Shown one piece after another: positions 37,161 through 50,943 of a DNA stretch of 64,000 nt. Source of the DNA: Metellina segmentata. Its lineage: Eukaryota > Arthropoda > Arachnida > Araneae > Tetragnathidae. The DNA lies in contig CANAIC010000111.1 in the NCBI GenBank assembly GCA_947359465.1, positions 124,001 through 188,000 of the forward strand, given 5' to 3'. A program made the translations under genes and the position numbers. Below the pieces are notes generated by a model, which saw only the letters and a list, made by a program, of their open reading frames with translations, was not told where the DNA came from and searched no databases. The stretch's first letter is position 1, and each line of letters begins with the position of its first letter.

Positions 37161-38195
37161 AGACGTTTGATCATAAATACCTAAAAACAAAGTGAGGAAT
37201 ATTTGAAGGCAGTAGGGATTGCTTCGAAAATGGTTAGAAATACACTTGTATGTTAGAGGGAGCATAGAGAAAAGTTACACATATTTAAGTAAACTATCGA
37301 ATACTTCAAATTGTATCGAAACTTTACCTCTAAATACGAGTATATTCCTACTCCCTGTTCGATTCCTGGTCGTGGAGGGCATAAACGTTTTTAATCAGAA
37401 CAACAAAGGAAAAACATGCCTTTATTTGTTGTACTACAACAATTTATTTATAGTATAGTAGTGTGGAGACAATGCTCTTAGAAAGAATGAAATTTAAACA
37501 GTCCATTCGACAACAGTTGAGTGAACAATAATGGAATACAATAAAAACCATTCAAATGGCAACCAACAATTGAAATCTTTTTAATTGCAAAAGACTGAAA
37601 TCTATTGATCGGTATAATAACAATCGAACAAGAATGGGAGGATCCGATAACAATGGAATCTTTTTCTTATTCTTCCCCCATAACAATATCTTTGAACTGA
37701 TTTTACAAAAGAGGGATAGTTGTTTCCACAGAACAAAGTGTTCTAACAGTCATTTCAATTAATAATAACCCCAAGCATGTTAGCTGTGTTTATCGTTCTC
37801 TCTTCTCGTTGCATTCGACGGTTACGCCAACCGGGTACAACAAAACTGTACAAGGTAGTGTTTGACAATCAAGTTCAAATAGATGTTCTGATATCGCACT
37901 TTACTTCCTTTAGGGGTTGGATACTTTCATTTATCATTGGTGAATTTTTGTTGAATGTCAAAACCCCATTTTACTGGCTGCCTGCGAATAAATATCAAAG
38001 GGGGTACTTTTCACAACTATCTCGGACCATTCATACTCCCTATAATTCAATAACATTCCATCCAACTTTATTGCCTTCCTAATTACATTTTTTTTCTCAC
38101 TTATATGTATATTTTGCTAGGATTCATCTATGATAAATTGGAAATGTGTAAAAACACCCCTCTTTCTTGCAAATAAAAATATAAAAAGTAAAAGT
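37037..38195. repeat. Monomer 33 (class A, 1,159 bp)
   Basis: p415 T; carries the pair p354 T and p546 T, each weakening an inverted repeat. Confidence 0.97.
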
Positions 38196-38319
38196 GGCCA
38201 TATATATAACACGTGGTGTTCCTAAGCGGTCACTCTCCCAAGTACTGAGCACATCCGAATGTGCATATCTTTGGTGATCGAATGAGAACGGGAGAATTGA
38301 CCATAATATGGCCGTTGGC
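38196..38319 (-). pseudogene. 5S rRNA-derived sequence, copy 34 (nt 93 G)
   Basis: nt 93 G at 38227. Confidence 0.78.
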
Positions 38320-39354
38320 AGACGTTTGATCATAAATACCTAAAAACAAAGTGAGGAATATTTGAAGGCAGTAGGGATTGCTTCGAAAATGGTTAGAAAT
38401 ACACTTGTATGTTAGAGGGAGCATAGAGAAAAGTTACACATATTTAAGTAAACTATCGAATACTTCAAATTGTATCGAAACTTTACCTCTAAATACGAGT
38501 ATATTCCTACTCCCTGTTCGATTCCTGGTCGTGGAGGGCATAAACGTTGTTAATCAGAACAACAAAGGAAAAACATGCCTTTATTTGTTGTACTACAACA
38601 ATTTATTTACAGTATAGTAGTGTGGAGACAATGCTCTTAGAAAGAATGAAATTTAAACAGTCCATTCGACAACAGTTGAGTGAACAATAATGGAATACAA
38701 TAAAAACCATTCAAATGGCAACCAACAATTGAAATCTTTTGAATTGCAAAAGACTGAAATCTATTGATCGGTATAATAACAATCGAACAAGAATGGGAGG
38801 ATCCGATAACAATGGAATCTTTTTCTTATTCTTCCCCCATAACAATATCTTTGAACTGATTTTACAAAAGAGGGATAGTTGTTTCCACAGAACAAAGTGT
38901 TCTAACAGTCATTTCAATTAATAATAACCCCAAGCATGTTAGCTGTGTTTATCGTTCTCTCTTCTCGTCGTATTCGACGGTTACGCCAACCGGGTACAAC
39001 AAAACTGTACAAGGTAGTGTTTGACAATCAAGTTCAAATAGATGTTCTGATATCGCACTTTACTTCCTTTAGGGGTTGCATACTTTGATTTATCATTGGT
39101 GAATTTTTGTTGAATGTCAAAACCCCATTTTACTGGCTGCCTGCGAATAAATATCAAAGGGGGTACTTTTCACAACTATCTCGGACCATTCATACTCCCT
39201 ATAATTCAATAACATTCCATCCAACTTTATTGCCTTCCTAATTACATTTTTTTTCTCACTTATATGTATATTTTGCTAGGATTCATCTATGATAAATTGG
39301 AAATGTGTAAAAACACCCCTCTTTCTTGCAAATAAAAATATAAAAAGTAAAAGT
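38196..39354. repeat. Monomer 34 (class B, 1,159 bp)
   Basis: p415 C; p32 C at 38227. Confidence 0.97.
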
Positions 39355-39478
39355 GGCCATATATATAACACGTGGTGTTCCTAAGTGGTCACTCTCCCAA
39401 GTACTGAGCACATCCGAATGTGCATATCTTTGGTGATCGAATGAGAACGGGAGAATTGACCATAATATGGCCGTTGGC
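39355..39478 (-). pseudogene. 5S rRNA-derived sequence, copy 35
   Basis: Same as copy 2; nt 93 A. Confidence 0.78.
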
Positions 39479-40513
39479 AGACGTTTGATCATAAATACCT
39501 AAAAACAAAGTGAGGAATATTTGAAGGCAGTAGGGATTGCTTCGAAAATGGTTAGAAATACACTTGTATGTTAGAGGGAGCATAGAGAAAAGTTACACAT
39601 ATTTAAGTAAACTATCGAATACTTCAAATTGTATCGAAACTTTACCTCTAAATACGAGTATATTCCTACTCCCTGTTCGATTCCTGGTCGTGGAGGGCAT
39701 AAACGTTGTTAATCAGAACAACAAAGGAAAAACATGCCTTTATTTGTTGTACTACAACAATTTATTTATAGTATAGTAGTGTGGAGACAATGCTCTTAGA
39801 AAGAATGAAATTTAAACAGTCCATTCGACAACAGTTGAGTGAACAATAATGGAATACAATAAAAACCATTCAAATGGCAACCAACAATTGAAATCTTTTG
39901 AATTGCAAAAGACTGAAATCTATTGATCGGTATAATAACAATCGAACAAGAATGGGAGGATCCGATAACAATGGAATCTTTTTCTTATTCTTCCCCCATA
40001 ACAATATATTTGAACTGATTTTACAAAAGAGGGATAGTTGTTTCCACAGAACAAAGTGTTCTAACAGTCATTTCAATTAATAATAACCCCAAGCATGTTA
40101 GCTGTGTTTATCGTTCTCTCTTCTCGTCGTATTCGACGGTTACGCCAACCGGGTACAACAAAACTGTACAAGGTAGTGTTTGACAATCAAGTTCAAATAG
40201 ATGTTCTGATATCGCACTTTACTTCCTTTAGGGGTTGCATACTTTGATTTATCATTGGTGAATTTTTGTTGAATGTCAAAACCCCATTTTACTGGCTGCC
40301 TGCGAATAAATATCAAAGGGGGTACTTTTCACAACTATCTCGGACCATTCATACTCCCTATAATTCAATAACATTCCATCCAACTTTATTGCCTTCCTAA
40401 TTACATTTTTTTTCTCACTTATATGTATATTTTGCTAGGATTCATCTATGATAAATTGGAAATGTGTAAAAACACCCCTCTTTCTTGCAAATAAAAATAT
40501 AAAAAGTAAAAGT
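39355..40513. repeat. Monomer 35 (class B with A-type p415, 1,159 bp)
   Basis: p415 T but B at p774/776 and p884/892. Private C to A at 40008. Confidence 0.97.
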
Positions 40514-40637
40514 GGCCATATATATAACACGTGGTGTTCCTAAGTGGTCACTCTCCCAAGTACTGAGCACATCCGAATGTGCATATCTTTGGTGATCGAA
40601 TGAGAACGGGAGAATTGACCATAATATGGCCGTTGGC
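40514..40637 (-). pseudogene. 5S rRNA-derived sequence, copy 36
   Basis: Same as copy 2; nt 93 A. Confidence 0.78.
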
Positions 40638-41672
40638 AGACGTTTGATCATAAATACCTAAAAACAAAGTGAGGAATATTTGAAGGCAGTAGGGATTGCT
40701 TCGAAAATGGTTAGAAATACACTTGTATGTTAGAGGGAGCATAGAGAAAAGTTACACATATTTAAGTAAACTATCGAATACTTCAAATTGTATCGAAACT
40801 TTACCTCTAAATACGAGTATATTCCTACTCCCTGTTCGATTCCTGGTCGTGGAGGGCATAAACGTTGTTAATCAGAACAACAAAGGAAAAACATGCCTTT
40901 ATTTGTTGTACTACAACAATTTATTTATAGTATAGTAGTGTGGAGACAATGCTCTTAGAAAGAATGAAATTTAAACAGTCCATTCGACAACAGTTGAGTG
41001 AACAATAATGGAATACAATAAAAACCATTCAAATGGCAACCAACAATTGAAATCTTTTGAATTGCAAAAGACTGAAATCTATTGATCGGTATAATAACAA
41101 TCGAACAAGAATGGGAGGATCCGATAACAATGGAATCTTTTTCTTATTCTTCCCCCATAACAATATCTTTGAACTGATTTTACAAAAGAGGGATAGTTGT
41201 TTCCACAGAACAAAGTGTTCTAACAGTCATTTCAATTAATAATAACCCCAAGCATGTTAGCTGTGTTTATCGTTCTCTCTTCTCGTTGCATTCGACGGTT
41301 ACGCCAACCGGGTACAACAAAACTGTACAAGGTAGTGTTTGACAATCAAGTTCAAATAGATGTTCTGATATCGCACTTTACTTCCTTTAGGGGTTGGATA
41401 CTTTCATTTATCATTGGTGAATTTTTGTTGAATGTCAAAACCCCATTTTACTGGCTGCCTGCGAATAAATATCAAAGGGGGTACTTTTCACAACTATCTC
41501 GGACCATTCATACTCCCTATAATTCAATAACATTCCATCCAACTTTATTGCCTTCCTAATTACATTTTTTTTCTCACTTATATGTATATTTTGCTAGGAT
41601 TCATCTATGATAAATTGGAAATGTGTAAAAACACCCCTCTTTCTTGCAAATAAAAATATAAAAAGTAAAAGT
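40514..41672. repeat. Monomer 36 (class A, 1,159 bp)
   Basis: p415 T; no private change seen. Confidence 0.97.
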
Positions 41673-41796
41673 GGCCATATATATAACACGTGGTGTTCCT
41701 AAGTGGTCACTCTCCCAAGTACTGAGCACATCCGAATGTGCATATCTTTGGTGATCGAATGAGAACGGGAGAATTGACCATAATATGGCCGTTGGC
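41673..41796 (-). pseudogene. 5S rRNA-derived sequence, copy 37
   Basis: Same as copy 2; nt 93 A. Confidence 0.78.
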
Positions 41797-42831
41797 AGAC
41801 GTTTGATCATAAATACCTAAAAACAAAGTGAGGAATATTTGAAGGCAGTAGGGATTGCTTCGAAAATGGTTAGAAATACACTTGTATGTTAGAGGGAGCA
41901 TAGAGAAAAGTTACACATATTTAAGTAAACTATCGAATACTTCAAATTGTATCGAAACTTTACCTCTAAATACGAGTATATTCCTACTCCCTGTTCGATT
42001 CCTGGTCGTGGAGGGCATAAACGTTTTTAATCAGAACAACAAAGGAAAAACATGCCTTTATTTGTTGTACTACAACAATTTATTTATAGTATAGTAGTGT
42101 GGAGACAATGCTCTTAGAAAGAATGAAATTTAAACAGTCCATTCGACAACAGTTGAGTGAACAATAATGGAATACAATAAAAACCATTCAAATGGCAACC
42201 AACAATTGAAATCTTTTTAATTGCAAAAGACTGAAATCTATTGATCGGTATAATAACAATCGAACAAGAATGGGAGGATCCGATAACAATGGAATCTTTT
42301 TCTTATTCTTCCCCCATAACAATATCTTTGAACTGATTTTACAAAAGAGGGATAGTTGTTTCCACAGAACAAAGTGTTCTAACAGTCATTTCAATTAATA
42401 ATAACCCCAAGCATGTTAGCTGTGTTTATCGTTCTCTCTTCTCGTTGCATTCGACGGTTACGCCAACCGGGTACAACAAAACTGTACAAGGTAGTGTTTG
42501 ACAATCAAGTTCAAATAGATGTTCTGATATCGCACTTTACTTCCTTTAGGGGTTGGATACTTTCATTTATCATTGGTGAATTTTTGTTGAATGTCAAAAC
42601 CCCATTTTACTGGCTGCCTGCGAATAAATATCAAAGGGGGTACTTTTCACAACTATCTCGGACCATTCATACTCCCTATAATTCAATAACATTCCATCCA
42701 ACTTTATTGCCTTCCTAATTACATTTTTTTTCTCACTTATATGTATATTTTGCTAGGATTCATCTATGATAAATTGGAAATGTGTAAAAACACCCCTCTT
42801 TCTTGCAAATAAAAATATAAAAAGTAAAAGT
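41673..42831. repeat. Monomer 37 (class A, 1,159 bp)
   Basis: p415 T; p354 T and p546 T, as in 33 four monomers earlier. Confidence 0.97.
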
Positions 42832-42955
42832 GGCCATATATATAACACGTGGTGTTCCTAAGCGGTCACTCTCCCAAGTACTGAGCACATCCGAATGTGC
42901 ATATCTTTGGTGATCGAATGAGAACGGGAGAATTGACCATAATATGGCCGTTGGC
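42832..42955 (-). pseudogene. 5S rRNA-derived sequence, copy 38 (nt 93 G)
   Basis: nt 93 G at 42863. Confidence 0.78.
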
Positions 42956-43990
42956 AGACGTTTGATCATAAATACCTAAAAACAAAGTGAGGAATATTTG
43001 AAGGCAGTAGGGATTGCTTCGAAAATGGTTAGAAATACACTTGTATGTTAGAGGGAGCATAGAGAAAAGTTACACATATTTAAGTAAACTATCGAATACT
43101 TCAAATTGTATCGAAACTTTACCTCTAAATACGAGTATATTCCTACTCCCTGTTCGATTCCTGGTCGTGGAGGGCATAAACGTTTTTAATCAGAACAACA
43201 AAGGAAAAACATGCCTTTATTTGTTGTACTACAACAATTTATTTATAGTATAGTAGTGTGGAGACAATGCTCTTAGAAAGAATGAAATTTAAACAGTCCA
43301 TTCGACAACAGTTGAGTGAACAATAATGGAATACAATAAAAACCATTCAAATGGCAACCAACAATTGAAATCTTTTGAATTGCAAAAGACTGAAATCTAT
43401 TGATCGGTATAATAACAATCGAACAAGAATGGGAGGATCCGATAACAATGGAATCTTTTTCTTATTCTTCCCCCATAACAATATCTTTGAACTGATTTTA
43501 CAAAAGAGGGATAGTTGTTTCCACAGAACAAAGTGTTCTAACAGTCATTTCAATTAATAATAACCCCAAGCATGTTAGCTGTGTTTATCGTTCTCTCTTC
43601 TCGTTGCATTCGACGGTTACGCCAACCGGGTACAACAAAACTGTACAAGGTAGTGTTTGACAATCAAGTTCAAATAGATGTTCTGATATCGCACTTTACT
43701 TCCTTTAGGGGTTGGATACTTTCATTTATCATTGGTGAATTTTTGTTGAATGTCAAAACCCCATTTTACTGGCTGCCTGCGAATAAATATCAAAGGGGGT
43801 ACTTTTCACAACTATCTCGGACCATTCATACTCCCTATAATTCAATAACATTCCATCCAACTTTATTGCCTTCCTAATTACATTTTTTTTCTCACTTATA
43901 TGTATATTTTGCTAGGATTCATCTATGATAAATTGGAAATGTGTAAAAACACCCCTCTTTCTTGCAAATAAAAATATAAAAAGTAAAAGT
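42832..43990. repeat. Monomer 38 (class A, 1,159 bp)
   Basis: p32 C at 42863 and p354 T, but p546 G: a partial version of the 33/37/39 haplotype. Confidence 0.97.
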
Positions 43991-44114
43991 GGCCATATAT
44001 ATAACACGTGGTGTTCCTAAGTGGTCACTCTCCCAAGTACTGAGCACATCCGAATGTGCATATCTTTGGTGATCGAATGAGAACGGGAGAATTGACCATA
44101 ATATGGCCGTTGGC
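43991..44114 (-). pseudogene. 5S rRNA-derived sequence, copy 39
   Basis: Same as copy 2; nt 93 A. Confidence 0.78.
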
Positions 44115-45149
44115 AGACGTTTGATCATAAATACCTAAAAACAAAGTGAGGAATATTTGAAGGCAGTAGGGATTGCTTCGAAAATGGTTAGAAATACACT
44201 TGTATGTTAGAGGGAGCATAGAGAAAAGTTACACATATTTAAGTAAACTATCGAATACTTCAAATTGTATCGAAACTTTACCTCTAAATACGAGTATATT
44301 CCTACTCCCTGTTCGATTCCTGGTCGTGGAGGGCATAAACGTTTTTAATCAGAACAACAAAGGAAAAACATGCCTTTATTTGTTGTACTACAACAATTTA
44401 TTTATAGTATAGTAGTGTGGAGACAATGCTCTTAGAAAGAATGAAATTTAAACAGTCCATTCGACAACAGTTGAGTGAACAATAATGGAATACAATAAAA
44501 ACCATTCAAATGGCAACCAACAATTGAAATCTTTTTAATTGCAAAAGACTGAAATCTATTGATCGGTATAATAACAATCGAACAAGAATGGGAGGATCCG
44601 ATAACAATGGAATCTTTTTCTTATTCTTCCCCCATAACAATATCTTTGAACTGATTTTACAAAAGAGGGATAGTTGTTTCCACAGAACAAAGTGTTCTAA
44701 CAGTCATTTCAATTAATAATAACCCCAAGCATGTTAGCTGTGTTTATCGTTCTCTCTTCTCGTTGCATTCGACGGTTACGCCAACCGGGTACAACAAAAC
44801 TGTACAAGGTAGTGTTTGACAATCAAGTTCAAATAGATGTTCTGATATCGCACTTTACTTCCTTTAGGGGTTGGATACTTTCATTTATCATTGGTGAATT
44901 TTTGTTGAATGTCAAAACCCCATTTTACTGGCTGCCTGCGAATAAATATCAAAGGGGGTACTTTTCACAACTATCTCGGACCATTCATACTCCCTATAAT
45001 TCAATAACATTCCATCCAACTTTATTGCCTTCCTAATTACATTTTTTTTCTCACTTATATGTATATTTTGCTAGGATTCATCTATGATAAATTGGAAATG
45101 TGTAAAAACACCCCTCTTTCTTGCAAATAAAAATATAAAAAGTAAAAGT
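43991..45149. repeat. Monomer 39 (class A, 1,159 bp)
   Basis: p415 T; p354 T and p546 T. Confidence 0.97.
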
Positions 45150-45273
45150 GGCCATATATATAACACGTGGTGTTCCTAAGCGGTCACTCTCCCAAGTACT
45201 GAGCACATCCGAATGTGCATATCTTTGGTGATCGAATGAGAACGGGAGAATTGACCATAATATGGCCGTTGGC
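45150..45273 (-). pseudogene. 5S rRNA-derived sequence, copy 40 (nt 93 G)
   Basis: nt 93 G at 45181. Confidence 0.78.
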
Positions 45274-46307
45274 AGACGTTTGATCATAAATACCTAAAAA
45301 CAAAGTGAGGAATATTTGAAGGCAGTAGGGATTGCTTCGAAAATGGTTAGAAATACACTTGTATGTTAGAGGGAGCATAGAGAAAAGTTACACATATTTA
45401 AGTAAACTATCGAATACTTCAAATTGTATCGAAACTTTACCTCTAAATACGAGTATATTCCTACTCCCTGTTCGATTCCTGGTCGTGGAGGGCATAAACG
45501 TTGTTAATCAGAACAACAAAGGAAAAACATGCCTTTATTTGTTGTACTACAACAATTTATTTACAGTATAGTAGTGTGGAGACAATGCTCTTAGAAAGAA
45601 TGAAATTTAAACAGTCCATTCGACAACAGTTGAGTGAACAATAATGGAATACAATAAAAACCATTCAAATGGCAACCAACAATTGAAATCTTTTGAATTG
45701 CAAAAGACTGAAATCTATTGATCGGTATAATAACAATCGAACAAGAATGGGAGGATCCGATAACAATGGAATCTTTTTCTTATTCTTCCCCCATAACAAT
45801 ATCTTTGAACTGATTTTACAAAAGAGGGATAGTTGTTTCCACAGAACAAAGTGTTCTAACAGTCATTTCAATTAATAATAACCCCAAGCATGTTAGCTGT
45901 GTTTATCGTTCTCTCTTCTCGTCGTATTCGACGGTTACGCCAACCGGGTACAACAAAACTGTACAAGGTAGTGTTTGACAATCAAGTTCAAATAGATGTT
46001 CTGATATCGCACTTTACTTCCTTTAGGGGTTGCATACTTTGATTTATCATTGGTGAATTTTTGTTGAATGTCAAAACCCCATTTTACTGGCTGCCTGCGA
46101 ATAAATATCAAAGGGGGTACTTTTCACAACTATCTCGGACCATTCATACTCCCTATAATTCAATAACATTCCATCCAACTTTATTGCCTTCCTAATTACA
46201 TTTTTTTCTCACTTATATGTATATTTTGCTAGGATTCATCTATGATAAATTGGAAATGTGTAAAAACACCCCTCTTTCTTGCAAATAAAAATATAAAAAG
46301 TAAAAGT
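45150..46307. repeat. Monomer 40 (class B, 1,158 bp)
   Basis: p415 C; p32 C at 45181; seven-T run. Confidence 0.97.
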
Positions 46308-46431
46308 GGCCATATATATAACACGTGGTGTTCCTAAGTGGTCACTCTCCCAAGTACTGAGCACATCCGAATGTGCATATCTTTGGTGATCGAATGAGAA
46401 CGGGAGAATTGACCATAATATGGCCGTTGGC
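46308..46431 (-). pseudogene. 5S rRNA-derived sequence, copy 41
   Basis: Same as copy 2; nt 93 A. Confidence 0.78.
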
Positions 46432-47466
46432 AGACGTTTGATCATAAATACCTAAAAACAAAGTGAGGAATATTTGAAGGCAGTAGGGATTGCTTCGAAA
46501 ATGGTTAGAAATACACTTGTATGTTAGAGGGAGCATAGAGAAAAGTTACACATATTTAAGTAAACTATCGAATACTTCAAATTGTATCGAAACTTTACCT
46601 CTAAATACGAGTATATTCCTACTCCCTGTTCGATTCCTGGTCGTGGAGGGCATAAACGTTGTTAATCAGAACAACAAAGGAAAAACATGCCTTTATTTGT
46701 TGTACTACAACAATTTATTTATAGTATAGTAGTGTGGAGACAATGCTCTTAGAAAGAATGAAATTTAAACAGTCCATTCGACAACAGTTGAGTGAACAAT
46801 AATGGAATACAATAAAAACCATTCAAATGGCAACCAACAATTGAAATCTTTTGAATTGCAAAAGACTGAAATCTATTGATCGGTATAATAACAATCGAAC
46901 AAGAATGGGAGGATCCGATAACAATGGAATCTTTTTCTTATTCTTCCCCCATAACAATATCTTTGAACTGATTTTACAAAAGAGGGATAGTTGTTTCCAC
47001 AGAACAAAGTGTTCTAACAGTCATTTCAATTAATAATAACCCCAAGCATGTTAGCTGTGTTTATCGTTCTCTCTTCTCGTTGCATTCGACGGTTACGCCA
47101 ACCGGGTACAACAAAACTGTACAAGGTAGTGTTTGACAATCAAGTTCAAATAGATGTTCTGATATCGCACTTTACTTCCTTTAGGGGTTGGATACTTTCA
47201 TTTATCATTGGTGAATTTTTGTTGAATGTCAAAACCCCATTTTACTGGCTGCCTGCGAATAAATATCAAAGGGGGTACTTTTCACAACTATCTCGGACCA
47301 TTCATACTCCCTATAATTCAATAACATTCCATCCAACTTTATTGCCTTCCTAATTACATTTTTTTTCTCACTTATATGTATATTTTGCTAGGATTAATCT
47401 ATGATAAATTGGAAATGTGTAAAAACACCCCTCTTTCTTGCAAATAAAAATATAAAAAGTAAAAGT
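46308..47466. repeat. Monomer 41 (class A, 1,159 bp)
   Basis: p415 T; private C to A at 47396. Confidence 0.97.
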
Positions 47467-47590
47467 GGCCATATATATAACACGTGGTGTTCCTAAGTGG
47501 TCACTCTCCCAAGTACTGAGCACATCCGAATGTGCATATCTTTGGTGATCGAATGAGAACGGGAGAATTGACCATAATATGGCCGTTGGC
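47467..47590 (-). pseudogene. 5S rRNA-derived sequence, copy 42
   Basis: Same as copy 2; nt 93 A. Confidence 0.78.
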
Positions 47591-48625
47591 AGACGTTTGA
47601 TCATAAATACCTAAAAACAAAGTGAGGAATATTTGAAGGCAGTAGGGATTGCTTCGAAAATGGTTAGAAATACACTTGTATGTTAGAGGGAGCATAGAGA
47701 AAAGTTACACATATTTAAGTAAACTATCGAATACTTCAAATTGTATCGAAACTTTACCTCTAAATACGAGTATATTCCTACTCCCTGTTCGATTCCTGGT
47801 CGTGGAGGGCATAAACGTTGTTAATCAGAACAACAAAGGAAAAACATGCCTTTATTTGTTGTACTACAACAATTTATTTACAGTATAGTAGTGTGGAGAC
47901 AATGCTCTTAGAAAGAATGAAATTTAAACAGTCCATTCGACAACAGTTGAGTGAACAATAATGGAATACAATAAAAACCATTCAAATGGCAACCAACAAT
48001 TGAAATCTTTTGAATTGCAAAAGACTGAAATCTATTGATCGGTATAATAACAATCGAACAAGAATGGGAGGATCCGATAACAATGGAATCTTTTTCTTAT
48101 TCTTCCCCCATAACAATATCTTTGAACTGATTTTACAAAAGAGGGATAGTTGTTTCCACAGAACAAAGTGTTCTAACAGTCATTTCAATTAATAATAACC
48201 CCAAGCATGTTAGCTGTGTTTATCGTTCTCTCTTCTCGTCGTATTCGACGGTTACGCCAACCGGGTACAACAAAACTGTACAAGGTAGTGTTTGACAATC
48301 AAGTTCAAATAGATGTTCTGATATCGCACTTTACTTCCTTTAGGGGTTGCATACTTTGATTTATCATTGGTGAATTTTTGTTGAATGTCAAAACCCCATT
48401 TTACTGGCTGCCTGCGAATAAATATCAAAGGGGGTACTTTTCACAACTATCTCGGACCATTCATACTCCCTATAATTCAATAACATTCCATCCAACTTTA
48501 TTGCCTTCCTAATTACATTTTTTTTCTCACTTATATGTATATTTTGCTAGGATTCATCTATGATAAATTGGAAATGTGTAAAAACACCCCTCTTTCTTGC
48601 AAATAAAAATATAAAAAGTAAAAGT
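47467..48625. repeat. Monomer 42 (class B, 1,159 bp)
   Basis: p415 C. Last full class B copy in the window. Confidence 0.97.
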
Positions 48626-48749
48626 GGCCATATATATAACACGTGGTGTTCCTAAGTGGTCACTCTCCCAAGTACTGAGCACATCCGAATGTGCATATCT
48701 TTGGTGATCGAATGAGAACGGGAGAATTGACCATAATATGGCCGTTGGC
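48626..48749 (-). pseudogene. 5S rRNA-derived sequence, copy 43
   Basis: Same as copy 2; nt 93 A. Confidence 0.78.
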
Positions 48750-49784
48750 AGACGTTTGATCATAAATACCTAAAAACAAAGTGAGGAATATTTGAAGGCA
48801 GTAGGGATTGCTTCGAAAATGGTTAGAAATACACTTGTATGTTAGAGGGAGCATAGAGAAAAGTTACACATATTTAAGTAAACTATCGAATACTTCAAAT
48901 TGTATCGAAACTTTACCTCTAAATACGAGTATATTCCTACTCCCTGTTCGATTCCTGGTCGTGGAGGGCATAAACGTTGTTAATCAGAACAACAAAGGAA
49001 AAACATGCCTTTCTTTGTTGTACTACAACAATTTATTTATAGTATAGTAGTGTGGAGACAATGCTCTTAGAAAGAATGAAATTTAAACAGTCCATTCGAC
49101 AACAGTTGAGTGAACAATAATGGAATACAATAAAAACCATTCAAATGGCAACCAACAATTGAAATCTTTTGAATTGCAAAAGACTGAAATCTATTGATCG
49201 GTATAATAACAATCGAACAAGAATGGGAGGATCCGATAACAATGGAATCTTTTTCTTATTCTTCCCCCATAACAATATCTTTGAACTGATTTTACAAAAG
49301 AGGGATAGTTGTTTCCACAGAACAAAGTGTTCTAACAGTCATTTCAATTAATAATAACCCCAAGCATGTTAGCTGTGTTTATCGTTCTCTCTTCTCGTTG
49401 CATTCGACGGTTACGCCAACCGGGTACAACAAAACTGTACAAGGTAGTGTTTGACAATCAAGTTCAAATAGATGTTCTGATATCGCACTTTACTTCCTTT
49501 AGGGGTTGGATACTTTCATTTATCATTGGTGAATTTTTGTTGAATGTCAAAACCCCATTTTACTGGCTGCCTGCGAATAAATATCAAAGGGGGTACTTTT
49601 CACAACTATCTCGGACCATTCATACTCCCTATAATTCAATAACATTCCATCCAACTTTATTGCCTTCCTAATTACATTTTTTTTCTCACTTATATGTATA
49701 TTTTGCTAGGATTCATCTATGATAAATTGGAAATGTGTAAAAACACCCCTCTTTCTTGCAAATAAAAATATAAAAAGTAAAAGT
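48626..49784. repeat. Monomer 43 (class A, 1,159 bp)
   Basis: p415 T; p388 C at 49013, shared only with monomer 44. Confidence 0.97.
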
Positions 49785-49908
49785 GGCCATATATATAACA
49801 CGTGGTGTTCCTAAGTGGTCACTCTCCCAAGTACTGAGCACATCCGAATGTGCATATCTTTGGTGATCGAATGAGAACGGGAGAATTGACCATAATATGG
49901 CCGTTGGC
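49785..49908 (-). pseudogene. 5S rRNA-derived sequence, copy 44
   Basis: Same as copy 2; nt 93 A. Confidence 0.78.
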
Positions 49909-50943
49909 AGACGTTTGATCATAAATACCTAAAAACAAAGTGAGGAATATTTGAAGGCAGTAGGGATTGCTTCGAAAATGGTTAGAAATACACTTGTATG
50001 TTAGAGGGAGCATAGAGAAAAGTTACACATATTTAAGTAAACTATCGAATACTTCAAATTGTATCGAAACTTTACCTCTAAATACGAGTATATTCCTACT
50101 CCCTGTTCGATTCCTGGTCGTGGAGGGCATAAACGTTGTTAATCAGAACAACAAAGGAAAAACATGCCTTTCTTTGTTGTACTACAACAATTTATTTATA
50201 GTATAGTAGTGTGGAGACAATGCTCTTAGAAAGAATGAAATTTAAACAGTCCATTCGACAACAGTTGAGTGAACAATAATGGAATACAATAAAAACCATT
50301 CAAATGGCAACCAACAATTGAAATCTTTTGAATTGCAAAAGACTGAAATCTATTGATCGGTATAATAACAATCGAACAAGAATGGGAGGATCCGATAACA
50401 ATGGAATCTTTTTCTTATTCTTCCCCCATAACAATATCTTTGAACTGATTTTACAAAAGAGGGATAGTTGTTTCCACAGAACAAAGTGTTCTAACAGTCA
50501 TTTCAATTAATAATAACCCCAAGCATGTTAGCTGTGTTTATCGTTCTCTCTTCTCGTTGCATTCGACGGTTACGCCAACCGGGTACAACAAAACTGTACA
50601 AGGTAGTGTTTGACAATCAAGTTCAAATAGATGTTCTGATATCGCACTTTACTTACTTTAGGGGTTGGATACTTTCATTTATCATTGGTGAATTTTTGTT
50701 GAATGTCAAAACCCCATTTTACTGGCTGCCTGCGAATAAATATCAAAGGGGGTACTTTTCACAACTATCTCGGACCATTCATACTCCCTATAATTCAATA
50801 ACATTCCATCCAACTTTATTGCCTTCCTAATTACATTTTTTTTCTCACTTATATGTATATTTTGCTAGGATTCATCTATGATAAATTGGAAATGTGTAAA
50901 AACACCCCTCTTTCTTGCAAATAAAAATATAAAAAGTAAAAGT
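49785..50943. repeat. Monomer 44 (class A, 1,159 bp)
   Basis: p415 T; p388 C at 50172; private C to A at 50655. Confidence 0.97.
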
